DNA from: JASFQI01 sp050115555 | Lineage (GTDB): Bacteria > Desulfobacterota > DSM-4660 > Desulfatiglandales > HGW-15 | Assembly (NCBI GenBank): GCA_050115555.1 | Contig: JASFQI010000054.1 | Location: forward strand, 1-19,918 | Reading direction: 5' to 3' | Length of the DNA: 19,918 nucleotides | Shown: positions 1 to 6,211 of the stretch, piece after piece | Layout: every line of letters begins with the position of its first letter | Position numbering within the stretch: position 1 is the stretch's first letter | Made by a program: the position numbers and the translations under genes | The notes under the pieces: generated by a model | Database searches by the model: none | What the model saw: only the letters and a program-made list of their open reading frames with translations | Told to the model about the DNA's origin: nothing

Positions 1-112
1 CGAGAACATCAAGGATGCGATCCAGACATATTTGGATACGGTAGACGAACTTACGGCTGACAAAGATATCCGCTACGTGGAAATTGCAAATACTATTCGG
101 GGACGTGGTTAA
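1..112 (+). CDS. HicB-family antitoxin, C-terminal fragment (5' end outside window)
   Basis: The first complete codon is at base 2 and 36 residues are visible before TAA at 110-112. The stretch ENIKDAIQTYLDTVDEL, followed by a short strand ending YVEIA, matches the usual C-terminal half of HicB/UPF0150-type antitoxins: an amphipathic helix that begins with 'NIKEAI', then a beta-strand. Such proteins normally neutralise a HicA mRNA interferase and autorepress their operon; a hicA partner, if present, lies left of the window. The last residues (TIRGRG) are odd for the family, because they and the stop codon lie within or next to the inverted repeat at 99-157. The native C-terminus may have been replaced when that element arrived. 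A solitary HicB-like protein with no toxin is equally possible. The family call rests on a short fragment. Confidence 0.55.
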   Translation, partial: ENIKDAIQTYLDTVDELTADKDIRYVEIANTIRGRG

Positions 113-157
113 GTTTATAATTTTTACTCTAAAAATTATAAACTTAACCACGTCCCC
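99..157. repeat. Perfect 27-bp inverted repeat (REP/MITE-like), doubling as a bidirectional terminator
   Basis: Arms 99-125 and 131-157 are exact reverse complements around a 5-nt loop (actct). The outer part of each arm is GC-rich (GGGGACGTGG) and the inner part is A/T-rich. The element lies between converging genes, overlaps the last codons and stop of the HicB-like ORF, and is followed by a T-run at 159-163. Together these fit a strong terminator for the rightward transcript. The length and perfection of the match and the GGGGACGT ends resemble repetitive extragenic palindromes mobilised by IS200-like REP-associated transposases. No transposase is present here, so the mobile origin is inference. 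Confidence 0.75.
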
Positions 158-176
158 GTTTTTGCCCCAATCTCTG

Positions 177-755
177 TTAGTAGTGAAGATGCTCGTCCAC
201 GTACCGGGCCAGGATCTCGGCCGTGGCCCGCGGGGGGCGGACCATGAGGTAGTGGTCGATGATGGCGTGGGCGATCTCGTGGGCCACCATGCCCTCGTGC
301 ATGTCCTGGACATTCAGGTACACCGTGTTTCGCTCGTAGATGTACCACGCGCGTACCTGCAAACTGGAGCTTCCAGTAAAGGCCTGGTACACGCGGGCCA
401 GGGCATCGCGGTCCGGATACACGCGTAGGATGACCTTTTTCTTGAGCTTCCCCCGCATATCCAGGATCTCCTGGACCCGCTCGTACAACCCGTCCACCTT
501 CTGGGCAACGGCCTGAAGCAGATCATTCCCCTTGGGCGCTGGAGAAAAAATCCCCCCAAAGCTGTACCCCTCGGGCTTGTAATCCATATTGGACTCGAAC
601 CGGGAAAGCGTGTCCGTGGTGTCGTACAGGATCACAGCACGTTCGGTCTCGAGCCGCTGGGTCAGAGGATCCTGGGCAAACGCCAGGCCCGCCTGCACCA
701 CCCAGGCGATGGCCAGCATGCAAAGGATCCTATGAAGGGGGCTCGCATTCGGCAT
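177..755 (-). CDS. Secreted HEXXH zinc metallopeptidase-like protein
   Basis: This 192-residue protein starts with a signal peptide (hydrophobic residues about 10-24, probable cleavage after AFA near residue 27), so it should be exported to the periplasm or beyond. Residues 159-163 are HEIAH, the zinc-binding HEXXH helix of gluzincin-type peptidases. Glu180, 17 residues downstream in TAEILARYVDEHL, is a candidate third ligand. Upstream is a mixed alpha/beta region with VILRVYPDRDAL and the strand NTVYLNV, as in peptidase-MA-like proteins that act at the envelope. It is the last of three leftward genes, only 14 bp after the HAMP protein, so it is probably co-transcribed with it. No strong ribosome binding site precedes the ATG. 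The substrate is unknown, and the protein is shorter than most characterised family members. Confidence 0.7.
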   Translation of the reverse strand: MPNASPLHRILCMLAIAWVVQAGLAFAQDPLTQRLETERAVILYDTTDTLSRFESNMDYKPEGYSFGGIFSPAPKGNDLLQAVAQKVDGLYERVQEILDMRGKLKKKVILRVYPDRDALARVYQAFTGSSSLQVRAWYIYERNTVYLNVQDMHEGMVAHEIAHAIIDHYLMVRPPRATAEILARYVDEHLHY

Positions 756-769
756 GGGGGAATCCGGGG

Positions 770-1336
770 CTACACCTTGAACCGCCTGTTCATCGCGGAC
801 TGGGCCTGGAAGAGCTTCTCCTTAATGGCATCCGAGGCCCCTTCCTCCTCGGCCGCCTCAGCGGCCTCGTCCAGCCGGGCCTGGACCTCTTTCACGCTTT
901 CCCTCAAGGACGCTGTCATGCGGTTCAGGCTCTCGGCCATGTCCTTGACCTCGTCATGCCTGCGAAGCCGAATCACCTTGGTCAAGTCCCCTTCGGCGAT
1001 CTCGGAGAGGTCCTTTTCAAACCGGAACAAGGGCCCTGCGATCTTGTGCGAGACATAGAGCACCACCAGGATGGTGGCCACGCTGATCAGGATGAGCGTG
1101 ACCAGATTGGTGTAGACCACCGCAGGCAGGATGGCCACTGAGGTGCTCTCTACGGTGAGCCGGGAGTTCTCGAAAGAGGACGTGAGTGTGCCCCGGCTCC
1201 CGGCATACAAGAGCGCCGTGCTGATCGCCCCCCCCACCAGCACCAGAAGGCAGAACTTGAGAATGAACCGCACCTGGTAGCCCTTCTTGATGAAGTGCTG
1301 CTTCCTTCGATGAAACTGCTGCTTCTCTTTCGCCAT
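770..1336 (-). CDS. Two-TM HAMP-domain membrane protein without an output domain
   Basis: The 188-residue protein has a basic N-terminus (RRKQHFIKKGYQVRF), a first membrane span at about 23-44, a short periplasmic loop of about 30 residues, and a second span at about 74-96. A HAMP linker follows at about 97-149, with the typical AGP start at 100-102 and the DEVKDMAESLNRM helix. An acidic coiled-coil tail then ends the protein. There is no methyl-accepting signalling hairpin, kinase or cyclase domain, and the loop is too small for a Cache sensor. It could pass signals to a separate partner or help organise a chemoreceptor-like complex; that is inference. The ATG is preceded by GGAGG at good spacing. 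It sits between the SurA-like lipoprotein and the metallopeptidase in one leftward operon. Proteins of this kind are often labelled methyl-accepting chemotaxis protein, which overstates the evidence. Confidence 0.72.
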   Translation of the reverse strand: MAKEKQQFHRRKQHFIKKGYQVRFILKFCLLVLVGGAISTALLYAGSRGTLTSSFENSRLTVESTSVAILPAVVYTNLVTLILISVATILVVLYVSHKIAGPLFRFEKDLSEIAEGDLTKVIRLRRHDEVKDMAESLNRMTASLRESVKEVQARLDEAAEAAEEEGASDAIKEKLFQAQSAMNRRFKV

Positions 1337-1380
1337 GCCCTCCCTCCAGGCTCAGGGTTTTAAGGTTCTGGCTTTCCCTC

Positions 1381-1412
1381 AACAGCTTATCAGCTAAACA
1401 GCTTAACAGCTG
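1381..1412. repeat. Octamer repeat array (AACAGCTT type), 4 units
   Basis: Four consecutive 8-bp units, AACAGCTT, ATCAGCTA, AACAGCTT and AACAGCTG, occupy the gap between two leftward genes. They are preceded by TTCCCTC, the same leader that precedes the octamers at 8020. The array belongs to the dispersed family also found at 5713-5752, 6212-6251, 8020-8059 and 9341-9441. No coding role is seen here. Confidence 0.7.
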
Positions 1413-1449
1413 GAGGCCCCAGGCCTTGCACACACTATCCTACCGCCTC

Positions 1450-2040
1450 TCACTCCCGGCCCTTCAATAATGCCTCATCCACCTCCACCTTGGCCTCCTC
1501 CCGCAGCTCCTCCACCCACGCCTTGAGCCTTTCCTGGCGTATCTCCTCGAGCAGCATCCTGCCGATTCTCTCCCGCATCTCCTCGAACGGGGGGAGATCC
1601 TCGTTCTTTTCCTTCAGGGCCTGGTAACTCTCCTGAATCTGCTCCTCCGTGATGCTCGAGCGCTTGACCACCTCATCGCCCTTCATGGCCATGAGGTCCC
1701 GAATCAGGGTGGACTCCCAGTACCGCTCAATGGCTCGAATAAATTCCTCCCGCTGGTCCAGGTTGCGGCGCTTGGCCTCCTGGATCAGGATCTCCTTGCG
1801 AACGAGCCGCTCCAGGAACTCCTGCTTGGCCTGCTGGGTGAGCTTGAACTGCTCGTCCATCTCCAGGTCCGCGGCAAGCTGGGTCTCGAACTCCTCCAGC
1901 GTCAGCGTGTAGTCATTGATGCGGGCCAGGACCTCGCCCCGGTCCTCGGGCTCCCCTGAGCACGAGCCAAAGACCGCGGCCATAAATATCCCCAGCAACC
2001 CGAATTTCCACGCCTTTTGAAATAACGCTCTTCCCATCAT
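1450..2040 (-). CDS. SurA-N-like lipoprotein (periplasmic chaperone/PPIase-related)
   Basis: The 196-residue protein starts at the ATG at 2040, chosen because GAGGAG sits 6 nt upstream; the reading frame opens further up, at 2085, without such a site. A hydrophobic segment (14-25) ends in FGSC with Cys27, a plausible lipobox, so the mature protein is probably a lipoprotein. Residues about 35-150 resemble the SurA/PpiD N-terminal chaperone domain: VLARINDYTLTLEEFETQL, then KQEFLERLVRKEILIQEA and helices with repeated charged residues. The rotamase (parvulin) domain expected after this region is missing and only another helix pair follows, so it should bind unfolded outer-membrane or secreted clients rather than isomerise prolines. 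It is the first gene of the leftward trio and may share a divergent control region with the Cache gene. Confidence 0.72.
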   Translation of the reverse strand: MMGRALFQKAWKFGLLGIFMAAVFGSCSGEPEDRGEVLARINDYTLTLEEFETQLAADLEMDEQFKLTQQAKQEFLERLVRKEILIQEAKRRNLDQREEFIRAIERYWESTLIRDLMAMKGDEVVKRSSITEEQIQESYQALKEKNEDLPPFEEMRERIGRMLLEEIRQERLKAWVEELREEAKVEVDEALLKGRE

Positions 2041-2144
2041 AATCCACTCCTCGGAAGCCTTCATTTGTGGTATATGCAAGATCAATTCCGCGATGCAGGC
2101 TACAGCAATCCTCCTGGAAAAACAAGCAGGCCTGCGAAAAATTC

Positions 2145-2173
2145 TTGACGTTGGTCAAAAAATAAGCGACAAT
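2145..2173 (+). promoter_or_regulatory. Candidate sigma-70 promoter with overlapping palindrome, for the Cache gene
   Basis: TTGACG (2145-2150) is separated by 17 bp from GACAAT (2168-2173), giving five of six and four of six matches to the consensus hexamers. The -35 box is part of a TTGAC-GTTG-GTCAA dyad (2145-2158) that could be an operator. Downstream, GGGGGAT precedes the ATG at 2209 as a ribosome binding site. Prediction from pattern only. Confidence 0.4.
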
Positions 2174-2208
2174 CAGCATCAAAATCTTGACTCCCGGGGG
2201 ATAAAATC

Positions 2209-2868
2209 ATGACAGTCTCCACTTTTCATAAAAAACTCTGGGTCGGGCCCCTTGCCCTGATTGCCTGCGCCCTGATCTTCAGCGCACCCGCGTTGGCCCA
2301 AAATGAAGACGGGCCCGTGGTCGTGGCGGCCACGGCCGGGTCTCAACCGGAAGAGCCGCCTGCCAAGTACGAAGAAACCATGAAGGACGCCATGAACAAG
2401 GTCTTTGCTACCATCAACGAGATCCAGGCCCAGGAAGGGCTTAGCGTGGAGGAGAAGCAGGAACGGGCCATGGAGTTCCTGCGCAACTACCGCTGGGGCA
2501 TGGACGGGAAGAACTACTTCTGGGTGAACAACCTCCAGGGCCGCATGCTCATGCATCCCACGAACGCGCAACTGGAAGGACAGATCGTCACCGCCATACG
2601 CGATGCCGTGGGCAAGCTCATCTTCGTGGAGTTCATTCAGACCTGCCTGGAAAAGGGCGAGGGCTTTGTGGACTACCTCTGGCCCGACCCCGAGGGAAAA
2701 GCTCCGCAGCCCAAGACCTCCCTGGTCAAGCTCTTCAAGCCCTGGGGCTGGGTCATAGGAACAGGACTGATCTTGGAGACGATTGAGGCCTTTGAGGAAG
2801 TGATCGAGCCTGGCGTGCCTGTGCCGGATCCTCCCTATGACGACCGCTTTCCAGCCAGCCCGGTATAA
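2209..2868 (+). CDS. Periplasmic stand-alone Cache-domain (sCache_2-like) protein
   Basis: This 219-residue protein has a clear signal peptide (residues 1-30, cleavage at ALA/QN) and no further membrane span. Residues about 55-195 carry single-Cache type 2 features: NYFWVNN (102-108), MHP (115-117), GFVDYLWPDP (152-161), and KPWGWVIGTGLIL (177-189). Cache domains normally form the extracellular ligand pocket of chemoreceptors and histidine kinases, binding small organic acids or amino acids. Here the domain is free in the periplasm, so it probably works as a soluble binding protein or as the sensing half of a separate receptor. The gene has its own candidate promoter and terminator and diverges from the leftward operon that encodes a HAMP protein lacking any sensor. 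The family call is strong; the ligand is unknown. Confidence 0.8.
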   Translation: MTVSTFHKKLWVGPLALIACALIFSAPALAQNEDGPVVVAATAGSQPEEPPAKYEETMKDAMNKVFATINEIQAQEGLSVEEKQERAMEFLRNYRWGMDGKNYFWVNNLQGRMLMHPTNAQLEGQIVTAIRDAVGKLIFVEFIQTCLEKGEGFVDYLWPDPEGKAPQPKTSLVKLFKPWGWVIGTGLILETIEAFEEVIEPGVPVPDPPYDDRFPASPV

Positions 2869-2906
2869 AAATTTCACACCTCCTTTGGGCGCATCAAACC
2901 TCCTCT

Positions 2907-2939
2907 AAAACGCCCCCCTTTTTTGGGGGTCGTTTTTTT
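2907..2939 (+). terminator. Intrinsic terminator after the Cache gene
   Basis: AAAACG pairs with CGTTTT and CCCCC with GGGGG around a six-T loop, with one C/T mismatch between the two stem parts. The right arm runs into seven Ts (2933-2939). It lies 38 bp after the stop codon and closes a single-gene unit. Confidence 0.85.
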
Positions 2940-3071
2940 CGTGATAACGTATTTCACCAACAAATTCAGCCCCATAGATCCAAATAGCTACAAGATATTG
3001 TGACCGTTTCATTCCTGCATACCAGATAAGTACAAATGGTTACAAATGATAATCAGTGATAGAAAAGTACT

Positions 3072-3095
3072 TGACACTATATATCATATGTGTCA
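3072..3095. promoter_or_regulatory. Inverted repeat TGACAC-N12-GTGTCA, candidate operator
   Basis: Two perfect 6-bp half-sites (3072-3077 and 3090-3095) flank an A/T-only core except for one C. The left half overlaps a TTGACA that could be a -35 hexamer. Half-site centres are about 18 bp apart, which suits a dimeric regulator. It lies 215 bp before the barrel gene. No regulator gene is present in the window. Confidence 0.4.
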
Positions 3096-3309
3096 TTGGT
3101 GTCCTGCATTTAGGATTCGTCTTGCGCTTGGGTAAATCATTTTCTCTCTTTTTCAGCTTTTTCTTTTTCTTCGGATGAAAGCGGGGAAGAAAGAGTTCGG
3201 CTTGACAAACTGAACCAACTCATTCATTCTCCCGTCTTTGGGATCCCGTTCAAATGTTACCGGAAAGCCATCATAGCTGCAAAGCCATTACAAAGGAACA
3301 GATGAACCC

Positions 3310-4584
3310 ATGCACATCACCCGAATGATAGTTGGTCTTGCATGCCTTGCCGTCCTTTTCCTGGCCCTTCCCTCCTCTGCTCCTGCGGCCGGTAAGTTCA
3401 AGATCAAGCCCATGGTCACGGTGAGCGCCCGCATGGAGACCAACTTCTTCAATACCGAGGAAAACGAGCGGGACGTGTACACCTTCCTGGCCCAACCCGG
3501 CATCCAGCTCGGGTACGAGACCGAAAAAACCAAAGTCCTGTTCAATTACACCCTGGAAGGGTACATGTACGAGGACGTGGGCGACGAGCCTGAGGACGGG
3601 CCGGACATTTCCGATTACAATTACATCGGCCATCTTGCCGCATTGAATCTTTCATACCGACCAGCCCAGCGGATCACTCTTTCCCTCAAGGATTCATTCT
3701 ATCGTACGCGCTATCCCACGGCATACGATCGATTGAGCGACTCTGTGGAGCGTTCCCGTTACGACATTAACCGCTTCATGCCGGGCATTTTCTACGATTT
3801 CGAGAACCGTTTTTCCGCGGGTCTCCGATACATGCGCACGGACATCTGGTTCGAGGAGGACGACCCGCTCGACTCCACCGAGCATCGCATTATCAGCAAC
3901 ATTCTCTACGATCCCACCCGCACGTCCACGTTCGATCTGCAACTCCAATACTGGTGGACCGACTTTGAGAACACGAACGAGGACTACGATGCCTATCAAG
4001 CCGACTTGATTTTCCAGAAGAGGTACAAGTACTTTGCCTTTGATGCAGGTGTGGGCTACCAAACCAGGGATTATGACTCTCCTGAGTTCAATGACGGCGA
4101 CGGGCTGACACTCAAGCTCTCCGTGCTCGCGCAAAACCCGCCCCCGCCGGAAGGCCGCAGGTATCTCGGCGGGCAATTCGTGCGTGCCAGAAGCCATGCC
4201 TATCTCGGCATTGAGCGGTCCTTTTCCAATTACTCCGACCTCATCGCGAATCGACTGACCGGGGACTTCGGCCACGTGTTCTGGGGAAAAATCCAGGCCC
4301 GCATCAAGGGCTACTACCAAATCAGCGAGTATGAAGAGCAACGGGGCCTCACCCCGGCCGGCAACCTGGAGACACGAGATGACGATTTCTACCATATTGC
4401 AGGCAGCGTGGGTTATCTCATCTCCAACAGCATGGATATCACCTTCACGGCCGGTGTGGAGGAGCGAGACTCGAACCTTGCAGGGAGGGATTACGAGAAC
4501 GAGTTCATGATGCTCATGTTCAACTTCAATTACGACTTCAAGAGCCGGGGAGGTTTCACTGAGGAAAGCCTGTACTACTTCTAA
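3310..4584 (+). CDS. Outer-membrane beta-barrel protein of an exopolysaccharide locus
   Basis: The 424-residue protein has a signal peptide (1-27, ending PAA). The mature part consists of alternating aromatic/hydrophobic strands, such as VLFNYTLEGYMYED, RITLSLKDSFYRTRY, RFSAGLRYMRTDIWF, FDLQLQYWWTDFEN, YFAFDAGVGYQTRDYD and MDITFTAGVEERDSN. It ends in an aromatic residue (YYF), the usual sorting signal for the BAM complex. The pattern fits the BBP2-type putative barrel often coded beside wza/wzc genes in proteobacterial polysaccharide clusters, where such proteins may provide an outer-membrane exit or anchor. The gene is flanked by its own upstream regulatory region and a downstream hairpin, so it is probably transcribed separately from the wza operon that follows about 200 bp later. 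The barrel call is strong; the exact role is inferred from context. Confidence 0.75.
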   Translation: MHITRMIVGLACLAVLFLALPSSAPAAGKFKIKPMVTVSARMETNFFNTEENERDVYTFLAQPGIQLGYETEKTKVLFNYTLEGYMYEDVGDEPEDGPDISDYNYIGHLAALNLSYRPAQRITLSLKDSFYRTRYPTAYDRLSDSVERSRYDINRFMPGIFYDFENRFSAGLRYMRTDIWFEEDDPLDSTEHRIISNILYDPTRTSTFDLQLQYWWTDFENTNEDYDAYQADLIFQKRYKYFAFDAGVGYQTRDYDSPEFNDGDGLTLKLSVLAQNPPPPEGRRYLGGQFVRARSHAYLGIERSFSNYSDLIANRLTGDFGHVFWGKIQARIKGYYQISEYEEQRGLTPAGNLETRDDDFYHIAGSVGYLISNSMDITFTAGVEERDSNLAGRDYENEFMMLMFNFNYDFKSRGGFTEESLYYF

Positions 4585-4614
4585 GATCAGCGACAACCGT
4601 GCGGTTTCCCTCAA

Positions 4615-4652
4615 CATGCCCCGCGCCCGGTCCTCTTGGGTTTCGGGGCATG
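4615..4652 (+). terminator. Hairpin after the barrel gene, probable terminator
   Basis: CATGCCCCG (4615-4623) and CGGGGCATG (4644-4652) form a perfect 9-bp stem; inside it, CCC and GGG can extend the fold. The following GGTGTTTTG gives only a weak T-run, so termination may be partial. It begins 30 bp after the stop codon. Confidence 0.5.
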
Positions 4653-4688
4653 GGTGTTTTGTGGAGATCAGCTCTTTTCTAGTGTGTA

Positions 4689-4704
4689 CGGCCTGATAAT
4701 TGCA
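4689..4704 (+). promoter_or_regulatory. Candidate sigma-54 (-24/-12) promoter for the wza operon
   Basis: CGGCCTG-ATAA-TTGCA has the invariant GG (4690-4691) and GC (4702-4703) separated by exactly 10 bp, and a perfect TTGCA -12 element. The -24 element keeps GGC but not the following AC. It sits 85 bp before the TTG start of the export gene, leaving a leader that contains the hairpin at 4724-4750. Sigma-54 control of exopolysaccharide loci is known in other bacteria. No enhancer-binding protein gene is visible here. Confidence 0.4.
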
Positions 4705-4723
4705 GCTATTATTTTCGCTTTTA

Positions 4724-4750
4724 GTTCCATCCCTCTTCTGCCGATGGAAC
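4724..4750 (+). promoter_or_regulatory. Leader hairpin upstream of the wza-like gene
   Basis: GTTCCATC (4724-4731) and GATGGAAC (4743-4750) make a perfect 8-bp stem with an 11-nt loop. It lies about 9 nt after the start site predicted from the sigma-54-like promoter and 38 nt before the start codon. It could stabilise the transcript or act as an attenuator or protein-binding site; no function can be assigned. Confidence 0.4.
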
Positions 4751-4788
4751 GGAAGAGTGCTCCTCAATAAATCAGAGGAAAAAACGCA

Positions 4789-5712
4789 TTGATAGCTCAC
4801 GCCCTGCCAACGGGAATCCGTGTCATATTTCTGGCGATCGCCCTAGCCTTGTGCCTTCTGGTGCCTGTACGTCCTGACTCTGCTCAGGCCCAGACCAAGG
4901 CCTACCGCATCGGCCCCAGCGATGTGCTCACGGTTACGGTCTATGCAGGCGGTGAGGAGCAGTACAAATCCGACCTCACGGTCTCCTCCCAGGGCACGAT
5001 CAACGCCCCATTCATCGGGGAGGTCCGTGCCGAGGGCCTCTCTCCCAGCCAGCTGGAGCAGAAGATCACGGAGCCCCTGGCGCGCGACTACTTTGTGAAC
5101 CCGGACGTCAACGTGTCGGTCAAGGAGTTTCACAGCCTGCACTACTACATCTCCGGAGGTGTGAAGGCTCCCGGTCTTTACGAGACCCGGAGTGAGTTCA
5201 CCCTGCTCGAGCTCATTGCCAAGGCCGGAGGTGCGCAGGAGGCCCGAGGGAATGTGGCCTACATCATGCGCGAAGGCGCAGACCAGGCCATGGCTGGAAA
5301 AAGCGCTGAGGAGCTCGCCACCACCAGCATCGACCCCATCAAGGTGGACTTGAAACGACTCCTGGATCAGGGGGATATGACCGCCAACCTGAAGCTGCGG
5401 CCAGGGGATCTCGTTTATATCCCTCTCCAGAAATCCCTGGATGTGGCCCAGTCCAAAATCTACGTGGAAGGCGAGGTCATGAAGCCCGGCCTGTATGACT
5501 TTCAACCCGGCATGACCGCCATGAACGCCTGCATCCTGGCTGGCGGTTTCGCCCAGTTCGCCGCCCCTAACCGCGCCAAAATCATCCGCAAAACTGATGA
5601 CGGAAAGACCGAGGTGATCAAGATCGACCTGGAGGACGTCCGCGAAGGCAAGGAACCGGACCCCAAGCTCCAGCCAGGGGATCGGATTCATATTCCGGAA
5701 ACATATTTATAG
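4789..5712 (+). CDS. wza: Polysaccharide export outer-membrane protein (Wza family)
   Basis: The 307-residue protein begins at TTG. It is the first possible start after an in-frame TAA (4768-4770) and is preceded by AGAGGA at suitable distance; no ATG or GTG is available before the signal peptide. The signal peptide ends near residue 35 (AQA). A Poly_export domain spans about 38-113 (YRIGPSDVLTVTVYAG; NAPFIGEVRAEGLSP). Two SLBB folds follow, at about 117-165 (YYISGGVKAPGLYETR) and about 222-270 (KIYVEGEVMKPGLYDFQPG), and the protein ends PGDRIHIPE. Wza-type proteins form the octameric channel that carries polysaccharide across periplasm and outer membrane. Many are lipoproteins, but Cys22 here (LALC) does not make a good lipobox, so signal peptidase I cleavage is more likely. 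It heads the export operon, and its stop codon touches the octamer array that precedes the S23 gene. Confidence 0.9.
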   Translation: MIAHALPTGIRVIFLAIALALCLLVPVRPDSAQAQTKAYRIGPSDVLTVTVYAGGEEQYKSDLTVSSQGTINAPFIGEVRAEGLSPSQLEQKITEPLARDYFVNPDVNVSVKEFHSLHYYISGGVKAPGLYETRSEFTLLELIAKAGGAQEARGNVAYIMREGADQAMAGKSAEELATTSIDPIKVDLKRLLDQGDMTANLKLRPGDLVYIPLQKSLDVAQSKIYVEGEVMKPGLYDFQPGMTAMNACILAGGFAQFAAPNRAKIIRKTDDGKTEVIKIDLEDVREGKEPDPKLQPGDRIHIPETYL

Positions 5713-5752
5713 GTGATGAGGTGTTAAGGTGTTGAGGTGTTGAGGTGTTGAG
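5713..5752. repeat. Octamer array, left arm flanking the S23 gene (5 units)
   Basis: The five units are GTGATGAG, GTGTTAAG, then GTGTTGAG three times. The first three units, plus the last base of the wza stop codon (5712-5736), are the exact 25-bp reverse complement of 6212-6236 on the other side of the S23 gene. The array starts directly after the wza stop codon. Confidence 0.85.
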
Positions 5753-5780
5753 GGAAAAGAAAGACACAAACCACGTCGCA

Positions 5781-6176
5781 ATGCCAAGGGGAACAACAAC
5801 GACCTTAACATTCAGTTTCAAAGATTTGATTGTGTGGCAAAAGGCGGTCTCATTCGCCGAGAACGTCATCCGAATTATCGACACACTGGAGGCGCCACGG
5901 AAACATTTTCGATTGATCGAACAGCTCGAAGCCGCCTGTACCAGCGTACCGATGAATATCGCCGAAGGCAAAGGCAGGCAAACAACAAAGGACTACATCC
6001 ATTTCTTGTACATTGCGAGGGGATCGTTATTCGAGGTCATCACACTCTTGGTTATCTTGAAAGACCTCGAATGGATCACAGAGGAACGAGAGAAGGCCTT
6101 GGAGTCAGAGGCCCAAGAAATCACCAAGATGCTGAATGCGATGATCAAGTCACTGAAAAGCAGGAGTTCGGCCTAG
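5781..6176 (+). CDS. S23 four-helix-bundle protein (23S rRNA intervening-sequence protein family)
   Basis: From the ATG at 5781 the protein has 131 residues. It carries the family hallmarks FKDLIVWQKAV (13-23), SVPMNIAEGKGR (55-66), TKDYIHFLYIARGSLFE (69-85) and a final helix. S23-family proteins fold as small four-helix bundles that assemble into pentamers. They were first seen inside intervening sequences of 23S rRNA genes and include the Avd accessory proteins of diversity-generating retroelements; their molecular role is mostly unknown, though positively charged surfaces suggest nucleic-acid binding. An in-frame GTG at 5745 would add 12 residues but lies inside the repeat, so I prefer the ATG even without a clear ribosome binding site. 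The gene interrupts the wza-wzz pair and is bracketed by inverted octamer arrays, which suggests an inserted cassette. No 23S rRNA or reverse transcriptase is nearby. Confidence 0.85.
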   Translation: MPRGTTTTLTFSFKDLIVWQKAVSFAENVIRIIDTLEAPRKHFRLIEQLEAACTSVPMNIAEGKGRQTTKDYIHFLYIARGSLFEVITLLVILKDLEWITEEREKALESEAQEITKMLNAMIKSLKSRSSA

Positions 6177-6182
6177 TATAAT
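6153..6182 (+). promoter_or_regulatory. Candidate sigma-70 promoter for the wzz gene, at the end of the S23 gene
   Basis: A perfect TATAAT (6177-6182) directly follows the S23 stop codon. CTGAAA (6153-6158, four of six matches) lies 18 bp upstream as a -35. Transcription would start near 6190 and run through the right octamer array into the co-polymerase gene, so the S23 cassette may carry out-reading promoter activity. Confidence 0.35.
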
Positions 6183-6211
6183 GGTTAGAATTTGAGGGTG
6201 TTGCATCTTCA

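Larger units (their letters stand above)
2869..3309 (+). other. Long intergenic region upstream of the barrel gene
   Basis: This 441-bp stretch carries the terminator at 2907-2939 and then roughly 370 bp of noticeably A/T-richer DNA with no convincing ORF. It contains a tandem decamer (TACAAATGGT at 3031-3040, TACAAATGAT at 3041-3050), a dyad at 3072-3095, pyrimidine-rich DNA at 3130-3175, and a TTGACA at 3202-3207 with only a weak -10 (CATTCT at 3225-3230). AAAGGA (3295-3300 region) may be the ribosome binding site for the next gene, at rather long spacing. The layout suggests a regulated promoter, but I cannot assign the start site. Confidence 0.5.

Noticed and set aside
84..428. Plus-strand ORF through the inverted repeat
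   Set aside because: It begins in the antitoxin tail in another frame, crosses the palindrome and runs antisense to the metallopeptidase.
2179..2877. 232-codon minus-strand ORF opposite the Cache gene
   Set aside because: The plus-strand Cache protein has a signal peptide and family motifs; the antisense product is low-quality and crosses the promoter.
3098..3130. Sigma-54 promoter near the TGACAC dyad
   Set aside because: The GG and GC pairs found here are spaced 6 or 9 bp apart, not 10, and the -24 element does not match.
3694..4800. 368-codon minus-strand ORF opposite the barrel gene
   Set aside because: It shadows the barrel gene; its translation lacks domain features, while the plus strand shows a signal peptide, beta-strand pattern and aromatic C-terminus.
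5745..5780. GTG start for the S23 protein inside the repeat
   Set aside because: It would code repeat-derived residues not typical of the family; the ATG at 5781 precedes the family core by a normal distance. Not excluded outright.
5781..6176. Diversity-generating retroelement suggested by the Avd-like S23 fold
   Set aside because: No reverse transcriptase, template repeat or variable C-type lectin gene is present in the window.
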